The notes: a model not told the origin generated them from the sequence alone. A stretch of 55,393 nt of DNA from Clostridiaceae bacterium (GCA_021200535.1 JAJQGL010000022.1:1-55393); one strand, 5' to 3'. Positions 8,122-17,389 are shown, counted from the first letter of the stretch. Translations and numbers: made by a program.

Positions 8122-9012
8122 TCATTCAGGATAAGTCAAAAACTTTATCCTGTTGTACTCTTCCCAGTCAGAATACTCCGCCGGTGTTCTCAAAATATCC
8201 TCCAGCTTTCTATTGTATTTTGGAATATACCCGCTGTCATCGATCTCAAGAACATTGACCTGAATCAGCTTTTCTCCTTTTTGAAGCTTCGCACATGCTC
8301 TATGGTGGCCATTCAATATAAAGCAAAAATCATCATGCATAACAACATCAATCGTCGTATCATCCTCCGATTTTTTTAATTTCTCCACATCATCCGGATT
8401 GATGTTTTGAATTGTTTTTGTCGGAAATAATCGCTGCAGCGACAAAAAGATTCTCTTTTCCTGTCTGTTCTTCTTTGCACTTTCCATTATAAAACGTGCC
8501 AATTCACTTGGCGTAAGCACGGTAGAGTCTATGACTAAATCGTAGTTGGCAAAATCCGTGGTTTTGGCAGAATACATCTCAGAAAATCTGGTGTCTTCTA
8601 ATTGCTTTCTCTTCTTTAAACCGGCAACAGCCTCTTCCATGGATGCATACTGTTCCTCTTTTCCCCTGCCAGCCGTCATCACTCTCTTTGCCGCAACATA
8701 AATATCGGCTACAACATATACTTTAAATGAATTTTCCACAAAATGCCATGCCATTCTTGAATCAAAAACAATATCCTTCCCCACATTATTCCGGGATAAT
8801 TCAACGGTTTTGTCATCTATCATCTTGTCATAAATATTATGAATATCCTCCGACATCAGCTGATTTAATTCCAATGTCGTAATACCTTTTTCTCTTGCTA
8901 TTTCCCTTTGAACGGTTCCGGTTGAATACACCATAAAACCATATTCCTGATTTAACACCTTTGCAATCGTACTTTTTCCACTTCCCAATTCGCCAGTAAT
9001 CGTTATATACAT
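8122..9012 (-). CDS. cytidylate kinase-like P-loop kinase fused to a ParB/Srx-like domain
   Basis: About 296 aa. Residues 1-175 form a cytidylate/shikimate-type kinase: Walker A GELGSGKST at about 7-15, a YSTG strand, DSRMAWHF in the NMP-binding region, and a lid with RVMTAGRG. Residues about 190-290 look like the ParB/sulfiredoxin fold, with PDDVEKLKKS and the signature FILNGHHRACA, where the GHHR core binds nucleotide in ParB-fold kinases. The start is ATG at 9010-9012, with GGGG nine bases upstream; an ATG 12 nt earlier is possible. The true substrate is unknown. The fusion suggests two phosphotransfer or nucleotide-binding steps in one chain. The repeat-rich gap lies upstream. Confidence 0.75.
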   Translation of the reverse strand: MYITITGELGSGKSTIAKVLNQEYGFMVYSTGTVQREIAREKGITTLELNQLMSEDIHNIYDKMIDDKTVELSRNNVGKDIVFDSRMAWHFVENSFKVYVVADIYVAAKRVMTAGRGKEEQYASMEEAVAGLKKRKQLEDTRFSEMYSAKTTDFANYDLVIDSTVLTPSELARFIMESAKKNRQEKRIFLSLQRLFPTKTIQNINPDDVEKLKKSEDDTTIDVVMHDDFCFILNGHHRACAKLQKGEKLIQVNVLEIDDSGYIPKYNRKLEDILRTPAEYSDWEEYNRIKFLTYPE

Positions 9013-9072
9013 ATTAATCCCCATTTCTTTTCTCTGCGGTTATTCTTTTTCCATGCCATGGTAATAATACCA

Positions 9073-9171
9073 TTGTATCATGAACTCGCGCTTTCGCGCT
9101 CTATCGCTGCTTGCGCAGCTGTTCATGATCGTTATCTACACACGCTTCGCGTGGCAGTCTTTATTATATCA
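9073..9171 (-). repeat. 99-bp structured repeat, copy B
   Basis: Near-identical inverted partner of 1-99, with the same three hairpins including the GCAA and GAAA tetraloops. It lies in the 306-nt gap between the kinase-ParB gene and the acyltransferase gene; apart from repeats, that gap holds no gene I can see. Confidence 0.85.
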
Positions 9172-9190
9172 TGAAGCTGAGCTTCATGAT
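9168..9190. repeat. 23-bp near-perfect palindrome abutting copy B
   Basis: ATCATGAAGCT and AGCTTCATGAT flank a single central G. It shares the ATCATGAA/TTCATGAT boundary of the 99-bp family and appears to be a minimal, loop-less family member joined to copy B. Confidence 0.65.
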
Positions 9191-9208
9191 CTTGTTGCAC
9201 CCTCACAT

Positions 9209-9235
9209 GCAAGCATGCTCGGTCTGCTTATCATT
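9209..9235 (+). repeat. 27-bp dispersed motif, copy 2
   Basis: Matches 726-752 at 24 of 27 positions. It is next to the 99-bp repeat copy, as if both belong to one composite intergenic element. Confidence 0.6.
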
Positions 9236-9330
9236 GTACCATGATCATGTCACTTTAGAATTATAGCATACTATCCGCCAGATTGCACGAGATTATTGTA
9301 ACGGAAAGAAATCGTAACGTATTGGAGAAA

Positions 9331-9960
9331 TCAGACAAACAAATCTATGTTACGTTTGATTTCCTCATCTGTCCAATCCCACCATGCCATTTCCTGTATT
9401 TCTTTGATTCGCTCTTCTGAAAATCTGAATTTTATCACCTTTGCCGGATTTCCAACTACAACAGCATATGGGGGAACATCCCCGGTGACGACAGCCCCTG
9501 CTCCCACAACCGCCCCATTCCCAATCGTTAAATTACGTAAAATAACTGCACCTGTACCAATCCAGACATCATTTCCAATCACGCATGTTTTTTCCAGTCG
9601 ATTATATACCGGAGGCATGTTTTCCGGACGAATATGGTCATAATCATTATACAAAAAACTATGTGTCGTCAATTTCGTATAATCATGGTTTGCTGCCCCG
9701 ATAGAAACGTTCCACGAAACAGATACAAATTTCCCAATGGCTGCTTCTATGATCTTTGTATTACTGCCAGTATAACTGTGTCTCCCCATCTCAGAGGCAA
9801 AAATATAATTATTTCTGTCAATTCGAACACAATCGCTTAACGTTGATTTTTCAATCTTAGAAAAGTCGCCCACGCTTACATTTGCACCAATAACAGACTC
9901 TGTAACATTGGATTCCCTATATAATACCGCAGTATGATGTATCTGTGAGTTTTCGTGCAT
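9331..9960 (-). CDS. hexapeptide-repeat acyltransferase (sugar O/N-acetyltransferase)
   Basis: A 209-aa left-handed beta-helix acetyltransferase of the CatB/WbbJ group. Isoleucine-rich hexapeptide turns run through [30 protein letters not shown] and [17 protein letters not shown]. The usual end is [16 protein letters not shown] plus a C-terminal helix. A catalytic-type His lies in ANHDYTK. The start at 9958-9960 has GGAGGGG seven bases upstream; a longer frame to 9984 contains that site. It is last in a four-gene minus-strand operon behind an ATP-grasp ligase, an aminotransferase and a glycosyltransferase. Acetylation of the aminosugar made by the aminotransferase is the likely role, by inference. 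Confidence 0.85.
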   Translation of the reverse strand: MHENSQIHHTAVLYRESNVTESVIGANVSVGDFSKIEKSTLSDCVRIDRNNYIFASEMGRHSYTGSNTKIIEAAIGKFVSVSWNVSIGAANHDYTKLTTHSFLYNDYDHIRPENMPPVYNRLEKTCVIGNDVWIGTGAVILRNLTIGNGAVVGAGAVVTGDVPPYAVVVGNPAKVIKFRFSEERIKEIQEMAWWDWTDEEIKRNIDLFV

Positions 9961-10002
9961 GATGCCCCTCCATTCCGCCGACACGCAAAACAGCAGTTTT
10001 CC

Positions 10003-11187
10003 TTACTCTACCACAATCTCAATCTTCCCAAGAACCTCTTGCATTTTCTTTTTGGCAGATGAAACCGTATTTCCCTTTACGATGACATGACCGATCCGAT
10101 CTGGTCCAATCCAAAATTTAGAAACAGCCTGTCCAGCCTGATAATCAAATTGCAAATCCACAATATCAGGATCGAACAGATCATTATGATTTATGATTTT
10201 TTTAATCGTTCCGTTTTTATCACTCTGTAAGAGCATTCCCACACTTGGATTCATCTCATCACTTCTAAAATCAACGTCCTCACCTAGCGCCGCCAAAATA
10301 ATCTTTTCGTAGTAATTGTAATGATAATATATAGAGACTAATTCCGGCAGGCAGGTCGCTCCAGCTCTCCCGCCGATTTCAAGCACATATGTTTTCCCAT
10401 CCACTAATATAAAATCTGCATTGATTGCACAATTATCTAATTGCATTGCATCTACAGCAAGCTGCAGCTGTCTTTTGGCATCGGCAAGAACTGCAGCGTC
10501 TAATTCAAACGGTACCCAGTGCCCAACCGGAACCCCCGTGTCTCCCTGAAAAACAAAATCACCATGCGGAAGAATAAATTGTACTTTACTGTGATAAATA
10601 AATGCCTGTGCGCCAAATTCCTCCCCTTCTAAAAATTCCTCTACAATAAAATAATTTTTCTTCGTATTTTTACGCACTGCTGCAAGTGCTTCATCGATCG
10701 CCTTTACCGTGTCAACTCTGACAATCCCTCTGCTGCCGGATGAGTCAACCGCCTTAAAAATCAGAGGAAACCTGAGTTCCTTTATTTGCTGTAAAATATC
10801 TTTACAACAAATATCCACCGGGCGGAACTGCGCGGTGCGGACGCCGCACTCTATATATCTTTTTTTCATTTGCATTTTGTCGGTAGCCATTTTCCCAGCT
10901 TCAAAGGACAGGCCGGAAAGTCCCATTTCATCACAAACTTTACCGATCGTACAAACTGCAACATCCGTTCCTGCTGTCACTATTCCATCAATATTTTCTT
11001 TTTTTGCTATTTTTAATATCGTTTCATAATCTCTTGTATCTTCATAGTAAATTTTATCTGCATACATAAATCCCGGATAATCTCCCGGAATGCTTACAAC
11101 AATTGTTTGCAATCCCATATTGCGTGCTTTTTGAATCAGTGGAACCTGATATATGCCTGCTCCTAAAATCATTAGTTTTTTCCCCAT
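10003..11187 (-). CDS. ATP-grasp ligase
   Basis: A 394-aa enzyme of the carbamoyl-phosphate-synthase/biotin-carboxylase-like ATP-grasp fold. It has an N-terminal Rossmann-like LMILGAGIYQVPLIQKA, the ATP-binding stretch PLIFKAVDSSGSRGIVRV at about 140, FIVEEFLEGEEFGAQAF, and the metal-binding NADFILVDGKTYVLEIGGR at about 270. Such enzymes join a carboxylate to an amine or thiol. Next to a sugar aminotransferase, acylation of an aminosugar with an amino acid is plausible. The start at 11187 is preferred; the longer frame would overlap the upstream gene. The gap to the upstream stop is 17 nt, so it is one operon. Confidence 0.85.
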   Translation of the reverse strand: MGKKLMILGAGIYQVPLIQKARNMGLQTIVVSIPGDYPGFMYADKIYYEDTRDYETILKIAKKENIDGIVTAGTDVAVCTIGKVCDEMGLSGLSFEAGKMATDKMQMKKRYIECGVRTAQFRPVDICCKDILQQIKELRFPLIFKAVDSSGSRGIVRVDTVKAIDEALAAVRKNTKKNYFIVEEFLEGEEFGAQAFIYHSKVQFILPHGDFVFQGDTGVPVGHWVPFELDAAVLADAKRQLQLAVDAMQLDNCAINADFILVDGKTYVLEIGGRAGATCLPELVSIYYHYNYYEKIILAALGEDVDFRSDEMNPSVGMLLQSDKNGTIKKIINHNDLFDPDIVDLQFDYQAGQAVSKFWIGPDRIGHVIVKGNTVSSAKKKMQEVLGKIEIVVE

Positions 11188-11204
11188 AAAAAACTGTACT
11201 CCTC

Positions 11205-12359
11205 TTACTGCTGCTGTTTGCAGCATTCACGATAAAATTTATAAACACAATCACATATACGATCTACATTTTCCTCTCCAAGGCCATAATATAATGGCAA
11301 ACGCAGCAGCCGTCCGCTCTCCTTTGTCGTATAACAATCTTCTCCAGAAAAGCTTCCAAACGCCAATCCCGCTTTCGATGTATGTAACGGAATATAGTGC
11401 GACACCGCATTGATATCATGCCTCTTTAGATATTGAATCAAATCTGTGCGCTCTTTTACATTCTGTGCTTTTATGTAAAATATATGACCATTGTGCTGAC
11501 AGCTCTCCGGAACAAAAGGCAGCTCTATGATCCCCTTTTTCTGTAGATGTTCCAAATTGTAATAATATCGATTCCACGAGGACAATCTGTCCTGTATAAT
11601 CTCATCTGCGATCTCAAGCTGTGCCCATAAATAAGCTGCATTCATATCACTGGGCAGATAAGAAGAACCCCTTGCTATCCATGTATATTTATCAATTTCA
11701 CCCCGAAAAAAAAGACTGCGGTTTGTTCCTTTTTCACGAATCACTTCTGCAAGTTCCGTATTTTCACTTTCCCTGATCAGCAGCGCACCGCCTTCCCCCA
11801 TAGAAAAATTTTTTGTCTCATGAAAGCTATAGCACCCATAATCACCGATTGTCCCACAATGCACCCCTTTGTATGTACTCATCATTGCCTGTGCTGCGTC
11901 CTCAATAACATACAGCGAATATTTTTCCGCAATCTTCATGATTGTATCCATTTCGCAGCAAACACCGGCATAATGTACCGGCACAATCGCCTTTGTTTTA
12001 TCTGAAACTGCATTTTCAATTAATTGTTCATTGATATTCATCGTATCCGGTCTGATATCAACAAAAATAATTTTTGCTCCCCGCATTACAAAAGCATTTG
12101 CTGTAGATACAAAAGTATATGACGGCATAATAACCTCATCACCCGTTTTAATGTTACACAAAAGCGCAGACATTTCCAAAGAATGCGTGCATGAAGATGT
12201 AAGCAAAGCCTTTGAAGTAACCGCTCTTTTCTCAATCCATTCAGAACATTTCTTTGTAAACTCACCATCACCCGAAGTTTTGTTATTTAAAATAGCTCTT
12301 TGAATATATGCTAAGCCGCTTTCCACTCTTGGCGATACATTAAATTTAATCATAATCAT
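11205..12359 (-). CDS. WecE/RffA-like dTDP-4-oxo-6-deoxyhexose aminotransferase
   Basis: A 384-aa PLP-dependent DegT/DnrJ/EryC1/StrS aminotransferase. The PLP lysine is in CYSFHETKNFSMGEGGAL (about 180), with the Asp of VIEDAAQAM (about 152). The WecE-type stretches EKGTNRSLFFRGEIDKYTW and GSSYLPSDMNAAYLWAQLE are very characteristic and set it apart from the other aminotransferase in this window. The expected product is a dTDP-4-amino-4,6-dideoxyhexose from a 4-keto sugar, with glutamate as donor. The ATG overlaps the upstream glycosyltransferase stop (ATGA), implying translational coupling. No rmlA/rmlB is in the window to make the substrate. Confidence 0.85.
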   Translation of the reverse strand: MIMIKFNVSPRVESGLAYIQRAILNNKTSGDGEFTKKCSEWIEKRAVTSKALLTSSCTHSLEMSALLCNIKTGDEVIMPSYTFVSTANAFVMRGAKIIFVDIRPDTMNINEQLIENAVSDKTKAIVPVHYAGVCCEMDTIMKIAEKYSLYVIEDAAQAMMSTYKGVHCGTIGDYGCYSFHETKNFSMGEGGALLIRESENTELAEVIREKGTNRSLFFRGEIDKYTWIARGSSYLPSDMNAAYLWAQLEIADEIIQDRLSSWNRYYYNLEHLQKKGIIELPFVPESCQHNGHIFYIKAQNVKERTDLIQYLKRHDINAVSHYIPLHTSKAGLAFGSFSGEDCYTTKESGRLLRLPLYYGLGEENVDRICDCVYKFYRECCKQQQ

Positions 12360-13879
12360 GCTTCCTTCTCTATCTGAGCAGAAATTTCATCCATCAGGTG
12401 CCCAACATACTGAATCATGGCATGTTCTGTATTTCCTTCATCTTGAAATTCTTCTATCTTTTGCTTATAAAAAGAAGAATCTTTTGCATAACGAACTGTC
12501 GTTTCTATCATCTCTTCATAGTTGGATACAATATAGTTTTCTCCAACCTGACGTGCCACATCGCAATCCGGCAGTGTTATTACCGGTATCCCCGCCTGCA
12601 GTGCTGTTATCCCGGAAAACCCTCCGCCAACACGCTTTGGATTTAAATACAAATCCATCAGATCATATGTGCCTATCAAATCTTTCCGATACCCCATATA
12701 ATAAATCTGCTTTTCTATCGCATTTCCTGCAAGCATTTTCTTCAATTTATCCACTTCACCAATAACACAAAAAGCAGCCTTTGGAAGCTTATCTGCGATT
12801 GTATTCATAACATGCAAAAATTGCTCATCTATTTCAAGATCAAGTCGGTTTCCCACAACCGCAATTAAAAATTTATCCTCCGGCAGCCCCTCTTCCTGTC
12901 TATTGTATGAATGGCTGCTTTCTTCTTTTAAATGCGGCATTGTTTCACTCAAAAAAATCTGTGTCTGATTCTCGTTTAAATGTTTTTTATATTCTATTTC
13001 TTTATCACTATCATGCATCCCCAGACGAATTAATATCTGTCCGCCGGAAATCGGATACCCGGAAGTCAATCCCATCGCTGCAAGCGTAGTCATATTTCCA
13101 AATAAATCTACCATAGGATTTAACACACCTATCGAAAAAACAAAGAACGGCTTCCATCTGTGAACAAACGCTGTCATCTTATTGTATGAATTTCTGTTTT
13201 TGTCCTTCATAAAAACGCGATATATATCAAAGGACACATCCTTATAGGAAAATATTAGCCGTTCCTCGTCATTCTGTATTCCAGAGCAAAATCCCGTTCT
13301 GGAACCATACCATAACGATTCCGGCAATGGATAATCACTCGGGCACTCTAAAATCAGCACCTCATACCCCAGATGCTTTTGCAGCGTATATGCAATTTCA
13401 AACACACACCTTGAAGGCGCATGATATTTAGGTAATTTAATTTGTTCTGTTGCGATTACAACCCGATTTTTCTTTCTCTGATTCACCGGCACAGCAGAAT
13501 AATTTCTGTTCAATTCCTCCTGAAACCGTTCCGCATTTTTTTCATGAAGCATTTTCAATAGATCATAGGAACAATTCAGCTTAGAACGTATCTGCATCTC
13601 CAGCATACTGCCAGCATAACAATCAAAATGCTCCATACAAATAAAATAAACAAAATCCTCCAGCAATTCATTTATTTCAATATTTAATAGAAGCCAGGAC
13701 ACAAGGCAGACCACTGCATCCTTGCCATATGCCCTTTTTATCTCCAACAGCAGGTTCTTCTTTTCAGTTTTCGAAAACAAAGAATATTTCTGTTTATATT
13801 CAAGAAAAAATTTTTTCTCTTTTTGATTTTCCCGGCAACCGCAGGCAACCTTCTCGATCCATCGCAATGTACGATTCAT
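12356..13879 (-). CDS. glycosyltransferase, module A (paralog of 25241-26857)
   Basis: 507 aa. The N-terminal 130 residues are helical and unique. A GT-B type domain follows, with VVIATEQIKLPKYHAPSR, FSIGVLNPMVDLFG, and the C-terminal nucleotide-sugar lobe LIAVVGNRLDLEID, DLYLNPKRVGGGFSG and GIPVITLPDCDVARQVG. The last three blocks are shared nearly word for word with the gene at 25241, which also sits directly before a DegT aminotransferase. The start is ATG at 13879 behind GAGAGG. It is first in a four-gene sugar operon and very AT-rich. It probably transfers the modified sugar of this operon to flagellin or a surface glycan, by inference. Confidence 0.75.
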   Translation of the reverse strand: MNRTLRWIEKVACGCRENQKEKKFFLEYKQKYSLFSKTEKKNLLLEIKRAYGKDAVVCLVSWLLLNIEINELLEDFVYFICMEHFDCYAGSMLEMQIRSKLNCSYDLLKMLHEKNAERFQEELNRNYSAVPVNQRKKNRVVIATEQIKLPKYHAPSRCVFEIAYTLQKHLGYEVLILECPSDYPLPESLWYGSRTGFCSGIQNDEERLIFSYKDVSFDIYRVFMKDKNRNSYNKMTAFVHRWKPFFVFSIGVLNPMVDLFGNMTTLAAMGLTSGYPISGGQILIRLGMHDSDKEIEYKKHLNENQTQIFLSETMPHLKEESSHSYNRQEEGLPEDKFLIAVVGNRLDLEIDEQFLHVMNTIADKLPKAAFCVIGEVDKLKKMLAGNAIEKQIYYMGYRKDLIGTYDLMDLYLNPKRVGGGFSGITALQAGIPVITLPDCDVARQVGENYIVSNYEEMIETTVRYAKDSSFYKQKIEEFQDEGNTEHAMIQYVGHLMDEISAQIEKEA

Positions 13880-13930
13880 ATTTAACCTCTCTATGTAAAT
13901 GGTTCACCTTGAAATCATTTCGCCATTTGC

Positions 13931-13959
13931 AAAATATAGTCAAAAAAAATTTTATGCAA
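13931..13959 (-). promoter_or_regulatory. possible sigma-A promoter for sugar module A
   Basis: On the minus strand TTGCAT (13954-13959), a 17-bp spacer and TATTTT (13931-13936), about 50 nt ahead of the glycosyltransferase start. The surrounding 344-nt gap (13880-14223) is AT-rich and otherwise holds only the hairpin at 14142-14179. Confidence 0.4.
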
Positions 13960-14141
13960 AACTTAAGAAAATACAGTTTGCATCTCTTTTACAATTTTTA
14001 TTAAGTTTTTTTCTTCATTTGGAATATAATATGCCATATATTTTTTTATTAAGCAAAAAAACAAGAGATTAATATATGAGTTTATAAGAATTTGATAGAA
14101 ATTTGCAAATAAAGATATTATTACCGCATTGTAAACTAAAT

Positions 14142-14179
14142 ATTCCGAATTTCCAGTCAAATGGCCAGAAATTCGGAAT
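14142..14179 (-). terminator. hairpin downstream of the ABC exporter operon
   Basis: ATTCCGAATTTC (14142-14153) is perfectly inverted at 14168-14179 around a 14-nt loop, 44 nt past the permease stop. On the minus strand it is followed by ATTTAGTTT, so it is only a moderate terminator. Confidence 0.5.
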
Positions 14180-14223
14180 GAATTTAGCAAAACATATAGC
14201 TGCCGCGCTGTTGAAAAGCTTCC

Positions 14224-15408
14224 TTACAGCGGCAGGTCTTTTTTCTGAAAACGGATAGCTCCCGCTACATAGCAGACAATCGCCACGACAGCCAAAGCAA
14301 TCAGCTTTGGAAGAAAGGAATCATCTACATTTCCGGAACCTACCGTACCCAGCGCATTGATGTCAAACAAGCCGACCAGTGAAACACGGTTGAACATGCC
14401 CAATTCTTCCACACCCATTCCCACATTTACCATATCCTCAGAGCCAAACATGCCCAGCAGCGAACATAGGAAAAACCAGACATTCAGTCCGCCGCCCAGC
14501 GCAAGAGCATATTTACTTAAGTTAAACAGGCAGCTTGCCAGATAGCAGACGCCTGCCATCGCCTCAGTCAGGAGATACAGTCCGCCGTAAAGAGCCGCAT
14601 ATTTGCAAACATCCACTTCTCCTACAATGGCATTGGCTGCAACCAGCTTTGTAAGAAAAGCACATCCGACCATAATAAATGGGGTCACGACCATATAGAC
14701 AGCCTGTGTGATCACGACAGCACTCCGCTTTGTTGGTGTAGACAGGATATAGGCCATAGAACCTTTATCTACCTGATCGACAACCAGAGCATTGCCCGCA
14801 AAAATAATGAACAGCAGGATAGGCAGCAGGCTCATGATCGTAAAATACATCCGGTTGAGCATTGACGCCGTATCCATTTCACTCATATTCTCCACAAGAT
14901 CTGAAGAAACACCCATCATTTCCAGCATATTGACCATCATCGTATCAATGTCCAGATCATCCCCGGAAAAGCAGCCTTTTACAGAGCCAAGCGCATAGAC
15001 ATATTCAAAATTGGAAATATACGAATCCAGGCCAACCTCTGACTGAGACAGCTCCTTTGCTGCTTTGGCAAACCCCTCGCTGCTTAAATCCGTATCATCC
15101 GACTGAGACGAGATGGTTTCAAACACCGTATCATACTGTGTCAGATCATCTGCCCCGGAAAAATCCTCATAGCTAAGCTCAGTGCCTGCCATTTCATTAT
15201 AGGAAGCAAGCACATACAGATAACTGTAAAAGGAAGCCTGCGCATCGGTATAATCTCCCGTATCCGAGGCAGAACCCAGCATATTTCCAGCATAAGTAGT
15301 TACTACTGTCATCAGGCAGAGAACAATCGTACAAGCAATAGCCAGAACCTTATTGGCGCTGATACTCTGCTTCATCAGCGGCCAGGAAAAAAATTTTGTT
15401 GTTTTCAT
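14224..15408 (-). CDS. ABC-2 type exporter permease
   Basis: 394 aa. One N-terminal membrane segment (VLAIACTIVLCLMTVVTTYA, about 22-41) is followed by a long extracellular acidic region of about 120 residues. A five-helix block then begins with MSLLPILLFIIFAGNALVVDQVDKG, typical of ABC-2 permeases. The start at ATG 15408, one base after the upstream stop, has GAGGAGG about 12 bases upstream; the longer frame to 15429 would contain that site. It is last of a three-gene exporter operon with two ATPases upstream and a divergent TetR gene. The substrate is unknown; drug or peptide antibiotic efflux is common for this arrangement. Confidence 0.85.
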   Translation of the reverse strand: MKTTKFFSWPLMKQSISANKVLAIACTIVLCLMTVVTTYAGNMLGSASDTGDYTDAQASFYSYLYVLASYNEMAGTELSYEDFSGADDLTQYDTVFETISSQSDDTDLSSEGFAKAAKELSQSEVGLDSYISNFEYVYALGSVKGCFSGDDLDIDTMMVNMLEMMGVSSDLVENMSEMDTASMLNRMYFTIMSLLPILLFIIFAGNALVVDQVDKGSMAYILSTPTKRSAVVITQAVYMVVTPFIMVGCAFLTKLVAANAIVGEVDVCKYAALYGGLYLLTEAMAGVCYLASCLFNLSKYALALGGGLNVWFFLCSLLGMFGSEDMVNVGMGVEELGMFNRVSLVGLFDINALGTVGSGNVDDSFLPKLIALAVVAIVCYVAGAIRFQKKDLPL

Positions 15409-15409
15409 T

Positions 15410-16321
15410 TTATTGTTGAACCTCCTCATACTCGTTGCTGTTCTGAATGGTTTTCATAAAATATTCATGCAAATTCGGATGGTTTTCCGACAAGGAACAA
15501 ACCGGCAGCCCATCCATCGCCCGAAAAGCCGCATCAGTATCCTCCGCCAACGCCTCGAATTGCACCCCTGCGCCATCTAAACTACATCCCGGCAAACGTT
15601 CACAAAACATCTTAGCCGACGCCGCGTCTGCAAATTCCACATGGAATGTCCGCACAGAACCGTGACGAAATTCTGAAAGATTTAAAATATTTTTAATGCT
15701 GCCTCCATCTATAATCGCCACCTGGTCACAAATTTCTTCTATTTCTTCAAAAATATGGCTGGACATAAATATTGTCCTGCCCTTGCTCTTTTCCTCACGG
15801 ATCAGCTCCAGAAAGGTTTCCCGCATCAAAGGGTCAAGCCCGGTAGTCGGTTCATCCAAAATAAGGATATTCCTGTCTCCCATCAGCGCTGCAACAATGG
15901 CCGCCTTTTGCTTCATGCCCTTGCTCATACGTTTCAGATTGGCGGATGGGTCAAGCCCAAGTATGTCGATTAAATGATTCATATAAGAAAAATCCTTCAC
16001 ACCGAGAAACTGCGCCTGTACCTTAAAGAAATCCGTTCCGGTTTTCAGATCCGGAAATGCAATCTCACCCGGAATGTAGCTAACATTTTTCATTACATCC
16101 GGAGCATCCTGCCACGGATTCATGCCATTCACTACGACCGAACCGCCGTCCGGTTTCAGAAAACCCATCATATGGCGGATAGTCGTTGTTTTGCCGGAAC
16201 CATTCGTCCCCAGATAGCCGAACACTTCACCTTCCCGAATATCCAGAGAAATATCAAATATCCCCCTGCCATGACCGTAATCTTTTGTCAGATGCTCTAT
16301 TGAAATGACAGAACCGCTCAT
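15410..16321 (-). CDS. ABC transporter ATP-binding protein (second ATPase)
   Basis: 303 aa. Walker A is GTNGSGKT (about 37), signature MSKGMKQK (about 133), Walker B ILILDEPTTGLDP (about 153) and the H-loop SSH (about 188). The usual signature LSGGQ is replaced by MSKGM, as in other exporters of this type. A C-terminal regulatory extension of about 90 residues follows. Its ATG overlaps the upstream ATPase stop by one base (TAATG). The two ATPases are similar in sequence and may form a heterodimer. Confidence 0.9.
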   Translation of the reverse strand: MSGSVISIEHLTKDYGHGRGIFDISLDIREGEVFGYLGTNGSGKTTTIRHMMGFLKPDGGSVVVNGMNPWQDAPDVMKNVSYIPGEIAFPDLKTGTDFFKVQAQFLGVKDFSYMNHLIDILGLDPSANLKRMSKGMKQKAAIVAALMGDRNILILDEPTTGLDPLMRETFLELIREEKSKGRTIFMSSHIFEEIEEICDQVAIIDGGSIKNILNLSEFRHGSVRTFHVEFADAASAKMFCERLPGCSLDGAGVQFEALAEDTDAAFRAMDGLPVCSLSENHPNLHEYFMKTIQNSNEYEEVQQ

Positions 16322-17232
16322 TATTTCACCCCCTCAAAATGATGTCCGGTATCGTAGAATCCCATAAAGTAATCTTCCAGTGTAAAAGGGATTTCTACAA
16401 AATCGGCAATCGGAAAGCCCTTCAGGGCCGCCGTCAGTTCTCCCACCCGGTCCGCCGGAATCTGTACCCGCGCCCGCAGCTTTTTTTTGTTTTTTGATGT
16501 AAATGTAAACGGTTTCTTTACAAACTCTGCGTAAGAATCTGCCTCCAAAAAGGAAATACGGTAAATGCGGTCATGCTTTTGTTTCAGTTCTTCCGACTGA
16601 AATTCAGACACAATTTTACCATCCCGTATAATCGCAATGCGGTCACAAACAGCATCCACCTCATGAAAAATATGGGAAGACAAAAAAATAGTCTTTCCGC
16701 GCTTTTTTTCTTCCCTGACATATTCAATAAACGTCTCCTGCATGACAGGATCCAGCCCCGAAGTCGGCTCATCCAGAATAAGAATATCTGGATCATGCAT
16801 AAAAGCAGTGACTACTGCAAGCTTCCGTTTCACACCAAGGCTCATCTGTTTAATACTGATACCCGGATCCAGCTCAAACCGTTCCAACAGCATCTGCAAA
16901 TATTCCTTTGTTTTGACGCCGCGCATCTGCTCCATCATCCGCAAAAAAGCAGTTCCAGAAAGACCGGGCGGAAGCGTAACCTCTCCAGGCAGATACCCAA
17001 CGGTGTTTTGAAGCCAGGCGCTGTTTCCCCAGCTATCTTTCTCCAAAATAGATGTGCTGCCCTTCTGCGGCTTTGAAAAGCCCATCAGATGACGGATGGT
17101 TGTGGTTTTTCCTGCACCATTCGGTCCAAGAAACCCATAGCATTCCCCCTTGTCTACCCTGATATTAACATCAAACACGCCACGGTTATGGCCGTAGTCC
17201 TTTGTCAGATGCTCTATCGCTATTATTGGCAT
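16321..17232 (-). CDS. ABC transporter ATP-binding protein (first ATPase)
   Basis: 303 aa. Walker A is GPNGAGKT (about 37), signature MSLGVKRK (about 133), Walker B ILILDEPTSGLDP (about 153) and SSH (about 187). It has the same length as the ATPase gene that follows it, pointing to an old gene duplication. The start is ATG at 17230-17232 with GGAGG upstream. The leader before it is rich in hairpins (17250-17382), and the operon is divergent from the TetR regulator that probably represses it. Confidence 0.9.
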   Translation of the reverse strand: MPIIAIEHLTKDYGHNRGVFDVNIRVDKGECYGFLGPNGAGKTTTIRHLMGFSKPQKGSTSILEKDSWGNSAWLQNTVGYLPGEVTLPPGLSGTAFLRMMEQMRGVKTKEYLQMLLERFELDPGISIKQMSLGVKRKLAVVTAFMHDPDILILDEPTSGLDPVMQETFIEYVREEKKRGKTIFLSSHIFHEVDAVCDRIAIIRDGKIVSEFQSEELKQKHDRIYRISFLEADSYAEFVKKPFTFTSKNKKKLRARVQIPADRVGELTAALKGFPIADFVEIPFTLEDYFMGFYDTGHHFEGVK

Positions 17233-17249
17233 TCCATTTTACCTCCATT

Positions 17250-17382
17250 CCGGAGCGTTTTACGCGACGGGGCGATGAGAAATTTGCGAAGGCAATTTCT
17301 CATCTGCCATCAGGGCTAATTTGTGACGCTCCGGCACAAATAGCCGTGTGAAAAATCAGCACATCAGTGTGATTTTTCACAC
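17250..17382. promoter_or_regulatory. hairpin-rich leader of the ABC operon
   Basis: Three inverted repeats occur within 133 nt: CCGGAGCGT (17250-17258) with 17326-17334; nested inside it GATGAGAAATT (17274-17284) with 17294-17304; and GTGTGAAAAATCA (17346-17358) with 17370-17382. All would be in the 5' leader if transcription of the ABC operon starts near the TetR promoter. Attenuation is possible, or these may be dispersed extragenic repeats. Confidence 0.5.
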
Positions 17383-17389
17383 TGCCTCC

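Noticed and set aside
13963-14190. 75-aa ORF on the minus strand in the AT-rich gap
   Set aside because: No ribosome binding site, composition follows local AT-richness, and it spans the hairpin at 14142-14179.
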